DNA of 34,073 bases, taken from contig JAFGJZ010000045.1 of the NCBI GenBank assembly GCA_016928815.1, positions 1 through 34,073 of the forward strand, given 5' to 3'. The notes beneath the pieces are model-generated. The model was not told where the DNA came from. It worked only from the letters and a program-made list of their open reading frames with translations, and did no database searches. Of the stretch, positions 8,328-16,873 are shown one piece after another. Position numbers and translations under genes: made by a program. Position 1 is the first letter of the stretch. Each line of letters begins with the position of its first letter. The stretch comes from Spirochaetota bacterium (lineage in GTDB: Bacteria; Spirochaetota; UBA4802; JAFGJZ01).

Positions 8328-9544
8328 TGGCATTAATAAACACTCCTATTGCTGAACAGGTTAAAATAGTTTTATTCGGAATAAGAAATGCAGGCAAGTC
8401 TTCTTTAATGAATAATTTGTTCGAGCGGGAAGTTACCATTGTTTCAGAAAATCCAGGAACTACTACTGATCCTGTGACAAAATCACTGGAACTGGGAAAC
8501 ATGGGGCCGGTCGCATTAACAGATACTGCAGGTTTTGACGATACCGGGGAACTTGGTCTGGAAAGAATAAGACGGTCTGTTGAAAGTTTATCCGTCGCTG
8601 ACATTCATCTTCTGGTTACCCGTGCAGATACGGCTCCGACTGCTGAAGAAAAGGAATTTGCGGTCACACTGAATAAATCCCATAAACATCTTATTGCCGC
8701 ACTAACCTTTACTGACAAAAAATCTGATGCTGAAAAGTCGGAATGGATCAGAGGTATTAAGCATGTTTCTGTAGACAATTTAAGAAAAACCGGAATTGAT
8801 TCACTAAAAAAACTGATACTGTCCCTTTCTGATAAAATTGATTATGAGATGACTCCTGTTGAAGGACTTGTAAGGGAAAACGGATTTGTGATTTTAGTTA
8901 CGCCTATTGATCTTGCAGCTCCTAAAGGAAGGCTTATACTTCCGCAGGTTGAAACAATAAGGGATCTGCTTGACCGTGACTGCGGTGTCATGATAGTAAA
9001 GGAAAGAGAATTGAAGTTTTTTTATGATGCTTTGAAATTCAAACCTGATCTGGTGATATGCGACAGTCAGGTATTCAGTAAAGTGTCTGCTGATATTTCC
9101 GAATCACAGAAACTTACATCATTTTCAATTCTTTTTGCAAGAAAAAAAGGAGACCTTGCCTGCTATATCGACGGTGTTAAAGCCTTAAATAGTGTTCCAG
9201 AGAAAGCATCCATTCTCATACTTGAATCATGTTCGCATCACAGACAGGCTGATGACATAGGCACCGTGAAAATACCAAGACTGTTCAGACAGCTTGTCCG
9301 GAGCAGTGCTGAATTTGTTTTTTCAAGAGAATTGCCGGCTGAACCGGAATTGAAAAAATTTTTTATGGTAATAAACTGTGCCGGATGTATGGCGTCCAGA
9401 AATAAAATCATCCAGCGGCTTGACATACTGAAGAAACATTCTGTGCATGTAACAAATTACGGGCTTTTTCTTGCATGGGCCAACGGACTTCTGCCAAGAG
9501 CTCTGGAACCGTTTGAATATGAATACAGTCTTTATTCAGAATAG
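8327..9544 (+). CDS. hydF: [FeFe]-hydrogenase maturase GTPase HydF
   Basis: HydF is the GTPase scaffold on which the 2Fe subcluster is completed before transfer to the hydrogenase. The 405-residue protein shows an N-terminal Era-like G domain with P-loop GIRNAGKS (18-25), a TTT switch I (45-47) and DTAG (66-69). A dimerisation region follows, then a C-terminal cluster-binding domain with CSH (from CSHHRQ) and, about 45 residues later, NCAGC. The usual HydF motif ends in HCxxC; here the His is Asn, while the three Cys and the first His are kept. The start overlaps the lyase stop by one base. The gene ends only 2 bases from the convergent iclR1 stop, so there is no room for a terminator between them. 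Confidence 0.94.
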   Translation: MALINTPIAEQVKIVLFGIRNAGKSSLMNNLFEREVTIVSENPGTTTDPVTKSLELGNMGPVALTDTAGFDDTGELGLERIRRSVESLSVADIHLLVTRADTAPTAEEKEFAVTLNKSHKHLIAALTFTDKKSDAEKSEWIRGIKHVSVDNLRKTGIDSLKKLILSLSDKIDYEMTPVEGLVRENGFVILVTPIDLAAPKGRLILPQVETIRDLLDRDCGVMIVKERELKFFYDALKFKPDLVICDSQVFSKVSADISESQKLTSFSILFARKKGDLACYIDGVKALNSVPEKASILILESCSHHRQADDIGTVKIPRLFRQLVRSSAEFVFSRELPAEPELKKFFMVINCAGCMASRNKIIQRLDILKKHSVHVTNYGLFLAWANGLLPRALEPFEYEYSLYSE

Positions 9545-9546
9545 GA

Positions 9547-10335
9547 TTATGCCCTTTGCGAACTGCTGAATTTATCATCAGCCGGTTTATAACCCATGTT
9601 ATGTGAAATTTCCAGTCCCGCATCCCTGACATATTCCGCTATCTGTTCTACCGGTATATCAGGCGGTGATTTGACATGCCATGATGTACTTACGGCGGCA
9701 ATTACCTTGCCGCGGTAATCATATATTGGTGAAGCAATGCATTTGACGCCCTGTTCGTTTTCTTCATCATCAAATGACCATTGCCGTTCTCTGCATTTTT
9801 CAATATCCTTAATCAGAGTTGGCAGGTCATTGACTGTTTTTTCAGTAACTGATATAAATTCGGATTCCCTGTATAGGTCTGATATTGCGGTATTTGTCAT
9901 GCCGGTCAGAAGTGATTTCCCCAGTGCCGAACAGTATAGGGGCGTTCTTGTTCCGATTATTGAATATTTCCTGAGGCTGTTGTACTGTTCAACTTTGTCA
10001 ATATACATGGCCTGATTTTCCTGCAAAGTTGCAAGAAAAACCGTTTGGGTCGTTTTCTTTGAAAGATTTCTCAATACAGGTTCGGCTTCTGTTTTAAGTT
10101 CAAGATTACTGAGATAAAGACTGCATAATTCTATGAAAGCATAACCGATATGATATTTTAATGTTGCAGTATTCTGTCTGATGTATTCTCTTGATTTAAG
10201 CGAATTAAGCAGTCTGAAAACTGTGCTCTTATGGAGATCAAGACTTCTGGATATATCCGTTATGCTGAGTCCGGATTGCTGTGTTGAAAGCAGCTCGAGA
10301 ATATCAAATGCTCTATCAAGTGACTGTACACTCAT
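9547..10335 (-). CDS. IclR-family transcriptional regulator, copy 1
   Basis: This 262-residue IclR-type regulator has an N-terminal winged helix-turn-helix (SITDISRSLDLHKSTVFRLLNSLK) and a C-terminal effector-binding domain (GTRTPLYCSALGKSLL, later DDEENEQGVKCIASPI). I start it at MSVQSLDRAF (ATG complement at 10333-10335) because GGAG lies 5 bases upstream. The paralogue at 18428 begins with the same residues. A longer frame to 10362 adds nine residues without a ribosome binding site. The two paralogues are roughly three quarters identical by eye, highest over the DNA-binding half, so they may recognise the same operators. The gene is divergent from the KDPG aldolase operon. It most likely controls uronate use, by analogy to KdgR; the effector (perhaps KDG) is an inference. 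Confidence 0.88.
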   Translation of the reverse strand: MSVQSLDRAFDILELLSTQQSGLSITDISRSLDLHKSTVFRLLNSLKSREYIRQNTATLKYHIGYAFIELCSLYLSNLELKTEAEPVLRNLSKKTTQTVFLATLQENQAMYIDKVEQYNSLRKYSIIGTRTPLYCSALGKSLLTGMTNTAISDLYRESEFISVTEKTVNDLPTLIKDIEKCRERQWSFDDEENEQGVKCIASPIYDYRGKVIAAVSTSWHVKSPPDIPVEQIAEYVRDAGLEISHNMGYKPADDKFSSSQRA

Positions 10336-10427
10336 CTTTTCTCCAGTATTTGCGGATTTCATGTTGTTACTTAACTTAATTTAATGTATTTAAAAAGTCA
10401 ATAACAATTCCGCAATAAGGTTTTTAG

Positions 10428-10453
10428 TTTCACAATACGGCATTTAATGAAAT
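10428..10453. promoter_or_regulatory. Possible upstream IclR site between iclR1 and the KDPG aldolase gene
   Basis: TTTCACAATACG at 10428-10439 resembles the first part of the operator-like element at 10520, and TTTAATGAAAT follows at 10443-10453. Together they form TTTCA and TGAAA half-sites separated by a longer spacer. It lies upstream of the operon promoter and within the likely regulatory region of the divergent iclR1, so it could serve autoregulation. The match is partial and the call is tentative. Confidence 0.3.
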
Positions 10454-10481
10454 TCATCATCAAATTAATTAAAAATTTTAA

Positions 10482-10535
10482 TTGACAAGTTTATATAAAT
10501 ACCGTATTAAGATATTGTATTTCACATTATGAAAC
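10482..10535 (+). promoter_or_regulatory. Promoter and operator of the uronate (KDPG aldolase-uxaA) operon
   Basis: A near-consensus sigma-70 promoter is visible: TTGACA (10482-10487), 17 bases, TATTAA (10505-10510). Ten bases downstream of the -10 box lies TTTCACATTATGAAAC (10520-10535), an inverted repeat with TTTCA and TGAAA arms around 5 bases. Its position over the expected transcription start suits repression by an IclR-type protein. The same element, 15 of 16 bases, recurs at 19428-19443. GAGG at 10539-10542 is the ribosome binding site for the gene starting at 10549. Confidence 0.72.
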
Positions 10536-10548
10536 AAATGAGGTTTTA

Positions 10549-11172
10549 ATGAATATTAACGAGGCTATATCTAAATTAAAAATAATTCCGGTTATTGAAA
10601 TAGAAGATTCAGGCAATACTTCTGATTTGGGAAAAGCGCTTATTAACGGCGGATTACCTGTTGCTGAAATTACTTTCAGAACGGAATGTGCAGCTGAGTC
10701 AATAAGTATACTGACCAGAGAATTCCCTGATATGCTCACCGGTGCAGGTACTGTTGTAACGATTGATCAGGCAGAATCGGCATTGAAAGCGGGAGCCAGG
10801 TTTATTGTATCACCTGGATTCAGCAGATCAGTTGTTGAATTCTGCATTAAAAATAATGTTCCTGTTTTTCCGGGAGTTGTTACCCCGACTGAATTAACGC
10901 AGGCTGTAGAAGCGGGAATTGAAACAGTTAAGTTTTTTCCTGCAGAATCATTCGGCGGAATAAATTATCTAAAGGCGGTATCCGGACCGTTTAATAAACT
11001 TAAATTTATCCCGACAGGAGGGATAAATCAGAATAACATTAAGGAATATTTAAGTTTTGCAAAAGTTACAGCTTGCGGCGGCAGCTGGATAGCTTCAAAG
11101 AAGCTTATTTCAGAAAGGAAATTTGATGAAATAGAAGCATTGACTAAAGCTGCCGTAAATCTGGTACGTTGA
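10549..11172 (+). CDS. eda: 2-keto-3-deoxy-6-phosphogluconate (KDPG) aldolase
   Basis: This class I aldolase splits 2-keto-3-deoxy-6-phosphogluconate into pyruvate and glyceraldehyde-3-phosphate, the last step of uronate and Entner-Doudoroff catabolism. At 207 residues it has the usual length. Family motifs appear in order: PVIEIED near the N-terminus, AEITFRTECA with the catalytic Glu, GAGTVV, FIVSPGFS, FPGVVTPTEL, the Schiff-base lysine in TVKFFPAES, and the phosphate-binding FIPTGGI. Some family members also act on 4-hydroxy-2-oxoglutarate. It is the first gene of a seven-gene operon, 34 bases from the kinase that makes its substrate. The operator just upstream suggests induction by a pathway intermediate. 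Confidence 0.94.
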   Translation: MNINEAISKLKIIPVIEIEDSGNTSDLGKALINGGLPVAEITFRTECAAESISILTREFPDMLTGAGTVVTIDQAESALKAGARFIVSPGFSRSVVEFCIKNNVPVFPGVVTPTELTQAVEAGIETVKFFPAESFGGINYLKAVSGPFNKLKFIPTGGINQNNIKEYLSFAKVTACGGSWIASKKLISERKFDEIEALTKAAVNLVR

Positions 11173-11206
11173 TTATTATTAAATTTTAAAAATATGCAGG
11201 TAAATT

Positions 11207-12307
11207 ATGTCCATTATTAATCTTAAACCTGTATCTGAATGCAGATACGATGTACTTTCCCTGGGAGAGGTTATGCTTCGCCTTGATCCGGGCGAAGCCA
11301 GAATTCATACAGCAAGAAGTTTCAATGTCTGGGAAGGGGGCGGTGAATACAATGTAGCCCGCGGATTAAAAAGATGTTTTAACAAGAGAGCGGCTGTTGT
11401 GACGGCCATAGTTGATAACCAGATCGGGCGTCTATGCGAAGATCTGATCTATCAGGGCGGTGTCAGTATGGAGTATGTAAAATGGGTTCCTTATGACGGG
11501 ATAGGCAGAACTGTCCGTCAGGGATTAAATTTCACGGAACGCGGATTCGGGATCAGGGCAGCACAGGGCTGTTCCGACCGCGGAAACAGCGCGGCATCAA
11601 AACTAAAAAAAGGCGAAATTAACTGGGAAAAAATATTCGGTGAAGACGGAGTAAGATGGTTTCATTGCGGCGGTATATATGCAGGTCTTTCTGAAACGAC
11701 TCCTGAGGTGGTGATTGAAGCCGTATCAATTGCAAGAAAATACGGTACAATAGTAAGTTACGATCTTAATTACAGACCTTCTTTATGGAAAGATTTCGGC
11801 GGAGTGGAACAGGCAAGAAAAATTAACCGTGAAATAGCGAAGTATGTTGATGTGATGATAGGGAATGAAGAGGATTTTACTGCTTCCCTGGGATTCGAAG
11901 TTGAGGGACTTGATGAACATTTAAGTAAAATTGAACCTGAAAATTTTAAAAAAATGATCAACCAGGCAGTAAAGGTTTATCCTAACTTTAAGGTTGTAGC
12001 CACGACATTGCGAAACGCTAAAACCGCAAGTATAAATGACTGGGGAGCAGTGATTTATTCGGATGGACACTTTTATGATGCATACCTGCGTGAAAATCTG
12101 GAAATATTTGACAGAGTGGGAGGAGGCGACAGTTTTGCTTCCGGAGTTATCTATGCATTCCTTGAGGGAAAAACGCCTCAGGAGGCGGTAAATTACGGAG
12201 CGGCGCATGGTGCCCTGGCAATGACGACTCCCGGAGATACAACTACAGTTACGCTTAAAGAAGTTGAAAAAATCATTAAAGGCGGAAACGCCAGAGTTGA
12301 CAGATAA
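11207..12307 (+). CDS. kdgK: PfkB-family 2-keto-3-deoxygluconate (KDG) kinase
   Basis: This PfkB-family sugar kinase has 366 residues, longer than the roughly 310 of enterobacterial KdgK but close to other sugar kinases of this type. The N-terminal substrate-side signature is GGGEYNVARGLKR (near residues 44-56). The C-terminal PfkB signature is DRVGGGDSFASGV, whose Asp is the catalytic base. Between KDPG aldolase and kduI the natural role is ATP-dependent phosphorylation of 2-keto-3-deoxygluconate to KDPG. The fold alone would allow other ketose substrates, so the specificity is inferred from context. AGG about 10 bases upstream of ATG 11207 is a modest ribosome binding site. Confidence 0.87.
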   Translation: MSIINLKPVSECRYDVLSLGEVMLRLDPGEARIHTARSFNVWEGGGEYNVARGLKRCFNKRAAVVTAIVDNQIGRLCEDLIYQGGVSMEYVKWVPYDGIGRTVRQGLNFTERGFGIRAAQGCSDRGNSAASKLKKGEINWEKIFGEDGVRWFHCGGIYAGLSETTPEVVIEAVSIARKYGTIVSYDLNYRPSLWKDFGGVEQARKINREIAKYVDVMIGNEEDFTASLGFEVEGLDEHLSKIEPENFKKMINQAVKVYPNFKVVATTLRNAKTASINDWGAVIYSDGHFYDAYLRENLEIFDRVGGGDSFASGVIYAFLEGKTPQEAVNYGAAHGALAMTTPGDTTTVTLKEVEKIIKGGNARVDR

Positions 12308-12334
12308 TTCTGTAAAAAAATACTGGAGGACATT

Positions 12335-13168
12335 ATGCAGATAAGAGATGCTGTAAGCGCAAAAAATGCAAAAAATTTCGATACAGGTGAATTAAGAGAG
12401 AACTTTTTAATTGAAAATCTGTTTGTAAAAAATAAACTGAATCTGACATATTCATTCTATGACCGTGTCGTTGTCGGTGGAGCATCTCCGGCAGACAAAA
12501 TAATTGCCCTTGAAGTTGATGAAAAAATCATGGGTACCAAAAATTTTCTTGATAGACGGGAAATGGGAATCATCAATGTGGGCGGTCCGGGGACTGTTGT
12601 TACGGATTCCGGCGAATATGAACTGGGTCTTAAGGACTGTCTTTACCTTGGACTGGGTACGACCGGAGTGAAATTTAAAAGCAGCGTAGAATCAGACCCC
12701 GCAAAATTCTATATTATATCTACACCGGCACATACTTCTTATCCTGCCGTAAGGCAGTCAATTAATGAAGCTGTACCGACTGATCTTGGTTCCGATGAGA
12801 ACAGCAATAAACGTACCATATATAAATACATACATCCTGAAGGAATTAAAAGCTGTCAGCTTGTAATGGGTCTTACCATTATGGCGACGAATAACGTATG
12901 GAATACCATGCCTCCTCATACTCATCAGAGACGTATGGAAGTTTATTTCTATTTTAACGTTTCCAGTGATGATCTTGTTTTCCATTACATGGGTGAACCG
13001 GGAGAGACACGTCATGTCGTGATGAGAAATGAAGAAGCGATTCTTTCTCCAAGCTGGTCAGTGCATTCCGGAGTGGGTACAAAAAACTATACTTTTATCT
13101 GGGCAATGGCCGGAGAAAACCAGATTTTTTCCGACATGGATGGAATAAAAATAAGTGATATTAAATAA
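12335..13168 (+). CDS. kduI: 5-keto-4-deoxyuronate isomerase KduI
   Basis: KduI converts 4-deoxy-L-threo-5-hexosulose uronate, formed from unsaturated uronates after pectin or glycosaminoglycan cleavage, to 2,5-diketo-3-deoxygluconate. The 277-residue cupin-fold protein has the zinc ligands expected for the family: His195 and His197 in PPHTHQRRMEVYFYF, Glu202 in the same segment, and His244 in WSVHSGVG. These sit one position from the E. coli numbering I recall (196, 198, 203, 245), so the protein aligns almost without gaps. A strong AGGAGG-like site (CTGGAGG, about 12323-12329) precedes the ATG. KduD follows after 11 bases, giving consecutive steps of one pathway. Confidence 0.95.
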   Translation: MQIRDAVSAKNAKNFDTGELRENFLIENLFVKNKLNLTYSFYDRVVVGGASPADKIIALEVDEKIMGTKNFLDRREMGIINVGGPGTVVTDSGEYELGLKDCLYLGLGTTGVKFKSSVESDPAKFYIISTPAHTSYPAVRQSINEAVPTDLGSDENSNKRTIYKYIHPEGIKSCQLVMGLTIMATNNVWNTMPPHTHQRRMEVYFYFNVSSDDLVFHYMGEPGETRHVVMRNEEAILSPSWSVHSGVGTKNYTFIWAMAGENQIFSDMDGIKISDIK

Positions 13169-13179
13169 AGGAGATTCTT

Positions 13180-13941
13180 ATGATATTAGATAAATTTAGT
13201 CTTAAAGGCAAAGTCGCTGTAGTTACCGGAGCAGGAGCCGGACTCGGACAGGGAATGTCCATATCTCTTGCTCAGGCAGGAGCGGATGTAGTTGGTGTTG
13301 ATTATGTTGAGATGACTGATACGCAGAAGCAGGTTGAATCATGCGGAGTTAAGTTTCTTGGTATTCAGGCTAATCTGATGTCCATTGAGCCTATTCCCGG
13401 AATTATATCCAAATCTGTTGAAAAAATGGGTAAAATCGATATTCTCGTTAATAATGCAGGTATTATCAGAAGAGAGGATGCAATTGAATTTTCCGAAAAA
13501 GACTGGGATGATGTAATGAATATAAATATTAAAACTGTATTCTTTTTCAGCCAGGCTGCCGCAAAACAGTTTGTAAAACAGAATTCAGGCGGTAAGATAA
13601 TCAACATTGCATCAATGCTGTCTTTTCAGGGCGGCATCCGTGTTCCTTCCTATGCTGCGAGTAAAAGCGCGGTTATGGGAATTACAAGATCGCTGGCTAA
13701 TGAATGGGCAAAATATAATATCAACATAAACGCGATTGCACCGGGCTACATGGCTACCAACAATACAGCTCCTTTGAGGGCGGATGAAGAGCGAAGCTCA
13801 AGTATTCTTGCAAGAATACCTGCCGGAAGATGGGGTTTGCCGGAAGATCTTCAGGGACCTGCAGTTTTTCTGGCTTCAGCGGCATCTGATTATGTCAACG
13901 GATACACCGTAGCTGTAGACGGCGGATGGCTTTCAAGATAA
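13180..13941 (+). CDS. kduD: 2-keto-3-deoxygluconate 5-dehydrogenase KduD
   Basis: KduD is a short-chain dehydrogenase that reduces 2,5-diketo-3-deoxygluconate to KDG. The 253-residue protein has the SDR cofactor motif TGAGAGLGQGM (residues about 16-26), NNAG, the catalytic Ser in NIASMLSFQ, and Tyr/Lys in SYAASKSAVMG. The C-terminal PAGRWGLPEDLQGPAVFLAS and VNGYTVAVDGGW are typical of the classical SDR group containing KduD. The position directly behind kduI, with AAAGGAG about 7 bases before the start, fixes the assignment better than the generic SDR fold does. The product feeds the KDG kinase of the same operon. Confidence 0.91.
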   Translation: MILDKFSLKGKVAVVTGAGAGLGQGMSISLAQAGADVVGVDYVEMTDTQKQVESCGVKFLGIQANLMSIEPIPGIISKSVEKMGKIDILVNNAGIIRREDAIEFSEKDWDDVMNINIKTVFFFSQAAAKQFVKQNSGGKIINIASMLSFQGGIRVPSYAASKSAVMGITRSLANEWAKYNININAIAPGYMATNNTAPLRADEERSSSILARIPAGRWGLPEDLQGPAVFLASAASDYVNGYTVAVDGGWLSR

Positions 13942-13977
13942 ATAATTTTAAAAACACAAAGATAAAGGTAAATCTGC

Positions 13978-15381
13978 ATGACGGAATTTATGAATGATGA
14001 ATTTCTTTTAAGTACTGAAACAGCCAGAAAATTATATCATGGATATGCTGAAAAAATGCCTATTTTTGATTATCACTGCCATTTAAATCCCCGTGAAATT
14101 GCAGAGAACAGGAAGTATAAAAATATTACGGAATTATGGCTTGGCGGTGATCATTACAAATGGCGTGCCATGAGAAGTAACGGCGTAGCTGAAAAATATA
14201 TTACAGGTGACGCCGATGATTATGACAAATTCATCAAATGGGCGGAAACCGTAGAAAAATGTATAGGAAACCCTCTGTTTCACTGGACTCACCTTGAACT
14301 CCGGAGATATTTCGGCATTAAATCCGTTTTAAACAGGAGAAATGCCGAAAATATCTGGAGTGAATGCAATGAAAAACTGCAGGGTGATGACTTCAGTTCT
14401 CAGTCTCTTATAAAAAGATCAAATGTAAGCCTTATCTGCACAACGGATGATCCTGCTGACTCTCTTGAGTATCATCTTGCAGTTAAGAATCAGTCCGGAT
14501 TTAAAACAAAAATTCTTCCAACATTCCGGCCTGATAAAAGTTTCAGCATTGATAAAGATGATTACCCTGTCTGGATTGAAAAACTTGGAAAGGTTACCGG
14601 AAAAAACATTACTTCTTACGATCAGCTTCTTGAATCACTGAAAATGAGAATAGATTTTTTCCATGAATGCGGATGCCGTATTTCAGATCATGCTCTGGAA
14701 CCGCCGGTATTTGCTGCTGCAACTGGTGATGAATTGAATAAAATTTTCAAAAGCAGAATGAACAACGATGTTATACCTGAGTCAGATGTCAGAAAATTCA
14801 AAACGGCAATTATGCTTTTTGCCGGAGAAAAATATGCTGAATACGGCTGGTCTATGCAGCTTCATATCGGAACAAGAAGAAATAACAATTCCTCGGTATT
14901 CAAATCACTGGGTCCTGATACCGGATGCGATACCATCGCCGATTACACATACATTGACGCTCTTGCTCAGTTTCTTGATGCTCTGAATTCAAAAGGCTGT
15001 CTTCCGAAAACTGTTCTGTATGCCCTGAATTCCCGTGACAATGATGCTTTGGGAACGCTTATCGGATGTTTCCAGGAGGAAGGCATTCACGGAAAAATGC
15101 AGTTTGGTTCCGCCTGGTGGTTTAATGACCATAAAGACGGAATGATTAAACAGATGACGTCATTGGCGAATTTGGGCCTGTTGAGTAATTTTATCGGAAT
15201 GCTTACCGACTCCAGAAGTTTTCTTTCCTTCACCCGGCATGAATACTTCAGAAGAATTTTATGCAATCTTATCGGAGAGTGGGTTGAGAAGGGTGAATTC
15301 CCGGATGATTATGATATTCTTGGTTCAATAGTCAGCGGTATCTCATTTAATAATGCGGTAAATTATTTTAACATTCAGTGA
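13978..15381 (+). CDS. uxaC: Uronate isomerase UxaC
   Basis: UxaC isomerises D-glucuronate to D-fructuronate and D-galacturonate to D-tagaturonate. The protein has 467 residues against about 470 in E. coli. The N-terminal metal-binding signature of this amidohydrolase-superfamily member is FDYHCHLNPREIAENR, with His33 and His35. The family segments ELWLGGDHYKWRAMRSNG, LICTTDDPADSLEYH, LQFGSAWWFNDH-like (QFGSAWWFNDHKDG) and GMLTDSRSFLSFTRHEYFRR all appear in order. It stands between the deoxyketuronate genes and the altronate branch, so the operon handles both saturated galacturonate and unsaturated uronates. AAAGG about 10 bases before the ATG is a plausible ribosome binding site. Confidence 0.95.
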   Translation: MTEFMNDEFLLSTETARKLYHGYAEKMPIFDYHCHLNPREIAENRKYKNITELWLGGDHYKWRAMRSNGVAEKYITGDADDYDKFIKWAETVEKCIGNPLFHWTHLELRRYFGIKSVLNRRNAENIWSECNEKLQGDDFSSQSLIKRSNVSLICTTDDPADSLEYHLAVKNQSGFKTKILPTFRPDKSFSIDKDDYPVWIEKLGKVTGKNITSYDQLLESLKMRIDFFHECGCRISDHALEPPVFAAATGDELNKIFKSRMNNDVIPESDVRKFKTAIMLFAGEKYAEYGWSMQLHIGTRRNNNSSVFKSLGPDTGCDTIADYTYIDALAQFLDALNSKGCLPKTVLYALNSRDNDALGTLIGCFQEEGIHGKMQFGSAWWFNDHKDGMIKQMTSLANLGLLSNFIGMLTDSRSFLSFTRHEYFRRILCNLIGEWVEKGEFPDDYDILGSIVSGISFNNAVNYFNIQ

Positions 15382-15400
15382 TTAAACGGAAGGTTTTTTG

Positions 15401-16849
15401 ATGCAAAATATAAGTGAGATATATCAGAATAAAAAATATACCAGTAAAGTTATTCAGTTCGGAGAAGGAAATTTTCTCAGATGTTTTGTTGACTGGCAGA
15501 TTGATCAGCTGAATGAGAAAACGGATTTTGATGCCGGTATTATTGTCGTAAGACCGATTGACAGTGATTTTCCGCCGTCATTAAATATTCAGAACGGATT
15601 GTATACGGCAATTCTTCGCGGTCTTGACGGTACAGGCAGTCTTGTTAAGGAATACAGGGTAATAAAATCCATTAATTCGGAAATTTCCGTCTATCATGAA
15701 TTCGATAAATTTCTGAATCTTGCAGCGGATGGAAACTTCAAATACATTTTTTCCAACACTACTGAAGCCGGGATATGCTTTAATCCTGAAGATAAGTTCA
15801 GTGACGCACCTCCTTCAAGTTTTCCTGCAAAACTAACACGGCTTCTTTATGAACGTTACAGAATTTTCTGCAATGACAAAACAAAAGGATTTATCATCAT
15901 ACCATGCGAATTAATTGATTATAACGGACAGATTCTCAAAGAGATCATATTCAAATATGCTGATCTCTGGAAACTTGAAGATGACTTTAAGGAATGGCTG
16001 GAGGAAACCAATACGTTCTGCTCAACTCTTGTTGACAGAATTGTTACGGGGTATCCGAAAGACGAAAAAGAAGAAATTGAAAAGGAACTGGGTTATACGG
16101 ATAATTTCATGGTAACCGGTGAGTATTTTCATCTGTTTGTAATACAGGGACCGGAATGGCTGAAAGATGAATTCCATCTTGATCAGGTAAATCTGAATAT
16201 AAGGATAGTAGAGGATATTCTTCCTTACAAAACAAGAAAAGTAGGAGTTTTAAACGGCGCCCATACAATAATGGTACCGGTTGGTTTTTTATATGGTTTT
16301 GATACAGTAAGAGAATGTATGATTGATGAAACTGTTGGTAATTTCGTAAAAAAAGCGGTGTTTGACGAAATAATTCCATCTCTTGATGTTGATAAAGATG
16401 AACTTAAGGAATTTGCCAATGCTGTAATTGACCGTTTTAAAAATCCTTATGTCAGGCATCAGCTATTATCAATTTCCCTGAATTCGATGGCAAAATTCAG
16501 GACAAGGGTGCTTCCGCAGATTTTAAATTTCAGAAAAAAATATGATAGACTTCCGGATTTACTGGTATTCGCACTGGCGTCTATGATAATGTTTTATAAA
16601 GGATTCAGAAACGGCGGGCACATTGAACTTAAGGATGATCAGAATATTCTCGAATTATATAAAAAGCTATGGACTGATTATGATGATAAAAAGATATCCC
16701 TTGGTGAAGTTGCAAACGGAATTCTTGTGTATGAAAAAAACTGGGAAATGAATCTTGCCGGTATTGAGGGGCTTAATGAAAAAGTGACCGGTTACTTAAA
16801 AATGATTCTTGAGAACGGAATGAAGAATACACTTCGATCTGTTCTATAG
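15401..16849 (+). CDS. uxaB: Tagaturonate reductase (altronate oxidoreductase) UxaB
   Basis: UxaB reduces D-tagaturonate to D-altronate with NADH. The protein has 482 residues and belongs to the mannitol dehydrogenase family. It follows the E. coli UxaB pattern closely: IQFGEGNFLRCFVDWQID at the N-terminal cofactor region, VVRPIDSDFPPSL, FSNTTEAGI, STLVDRIVTGYP, and KVGVLNGAHT with the catalytic region. These match UxaB rather than the fructuronate reductase UxuB. A TTG at 15398 is in frame, but GGAAGG (15388-15393) is 7 bases before the ATG at 15401, so I start there. It lies 19 bases after uxaC and just before uxaA in pathway order. Confidence 0.94.
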   Translation: MQNISEIYQNKKYTSKVIQFGEGNFLRCFVDWQIDQLNEKTDFDAGIIVVRPIDSDFPPSLNIQNGLYTAILRGLDGTGSLVKEYRVIKSINSEISVYHEFDKFLNLAADGNFKYIFSNTTEAGICFNPEDKFSDAPPSSFPAKLTRLLYERYRIFCNDKTKGFIIIPCELIDYNGQILKEIIFKYADLWKLEDDFKEWLEETNTFCSTLVDRIVTGYPKDEKEEIEKELGYTDNFMVTGEYFHLFVIQGPEWLKDEFHLDQVNLNIRIVEDILPYKTRKVGVLNGAHTIMVPVGFLYGFDTVRECMIDETVGNFVKKAVFDEIIPSLDVDKDELKEFANAVIDRFKNPYVRHQLLSISLNSMAKFRTRVLPQILNFRKKYDRLPDLLVFALASMIMFYKGFRNGGHIELKDDQNILELYKKLWTDYDDKKISLGEVANGILVYEKNWEMNLAGIEGLNEKVTGYLKMILENGMKNTLRSVL

Positions 16850-16873
16850 GATAGCACGAGGAGATATCCCCTG

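Noticed and set aside
15401..16849. Fructuronate reductase UxuB
   Set aside because: The N-terminal IQFGEGNFLRCFVDWQID and the VRPIDSDFPPSL and STLVDRIVTGYP segments follow UxaB closely, and the gene sits between uxaC and uxaA.
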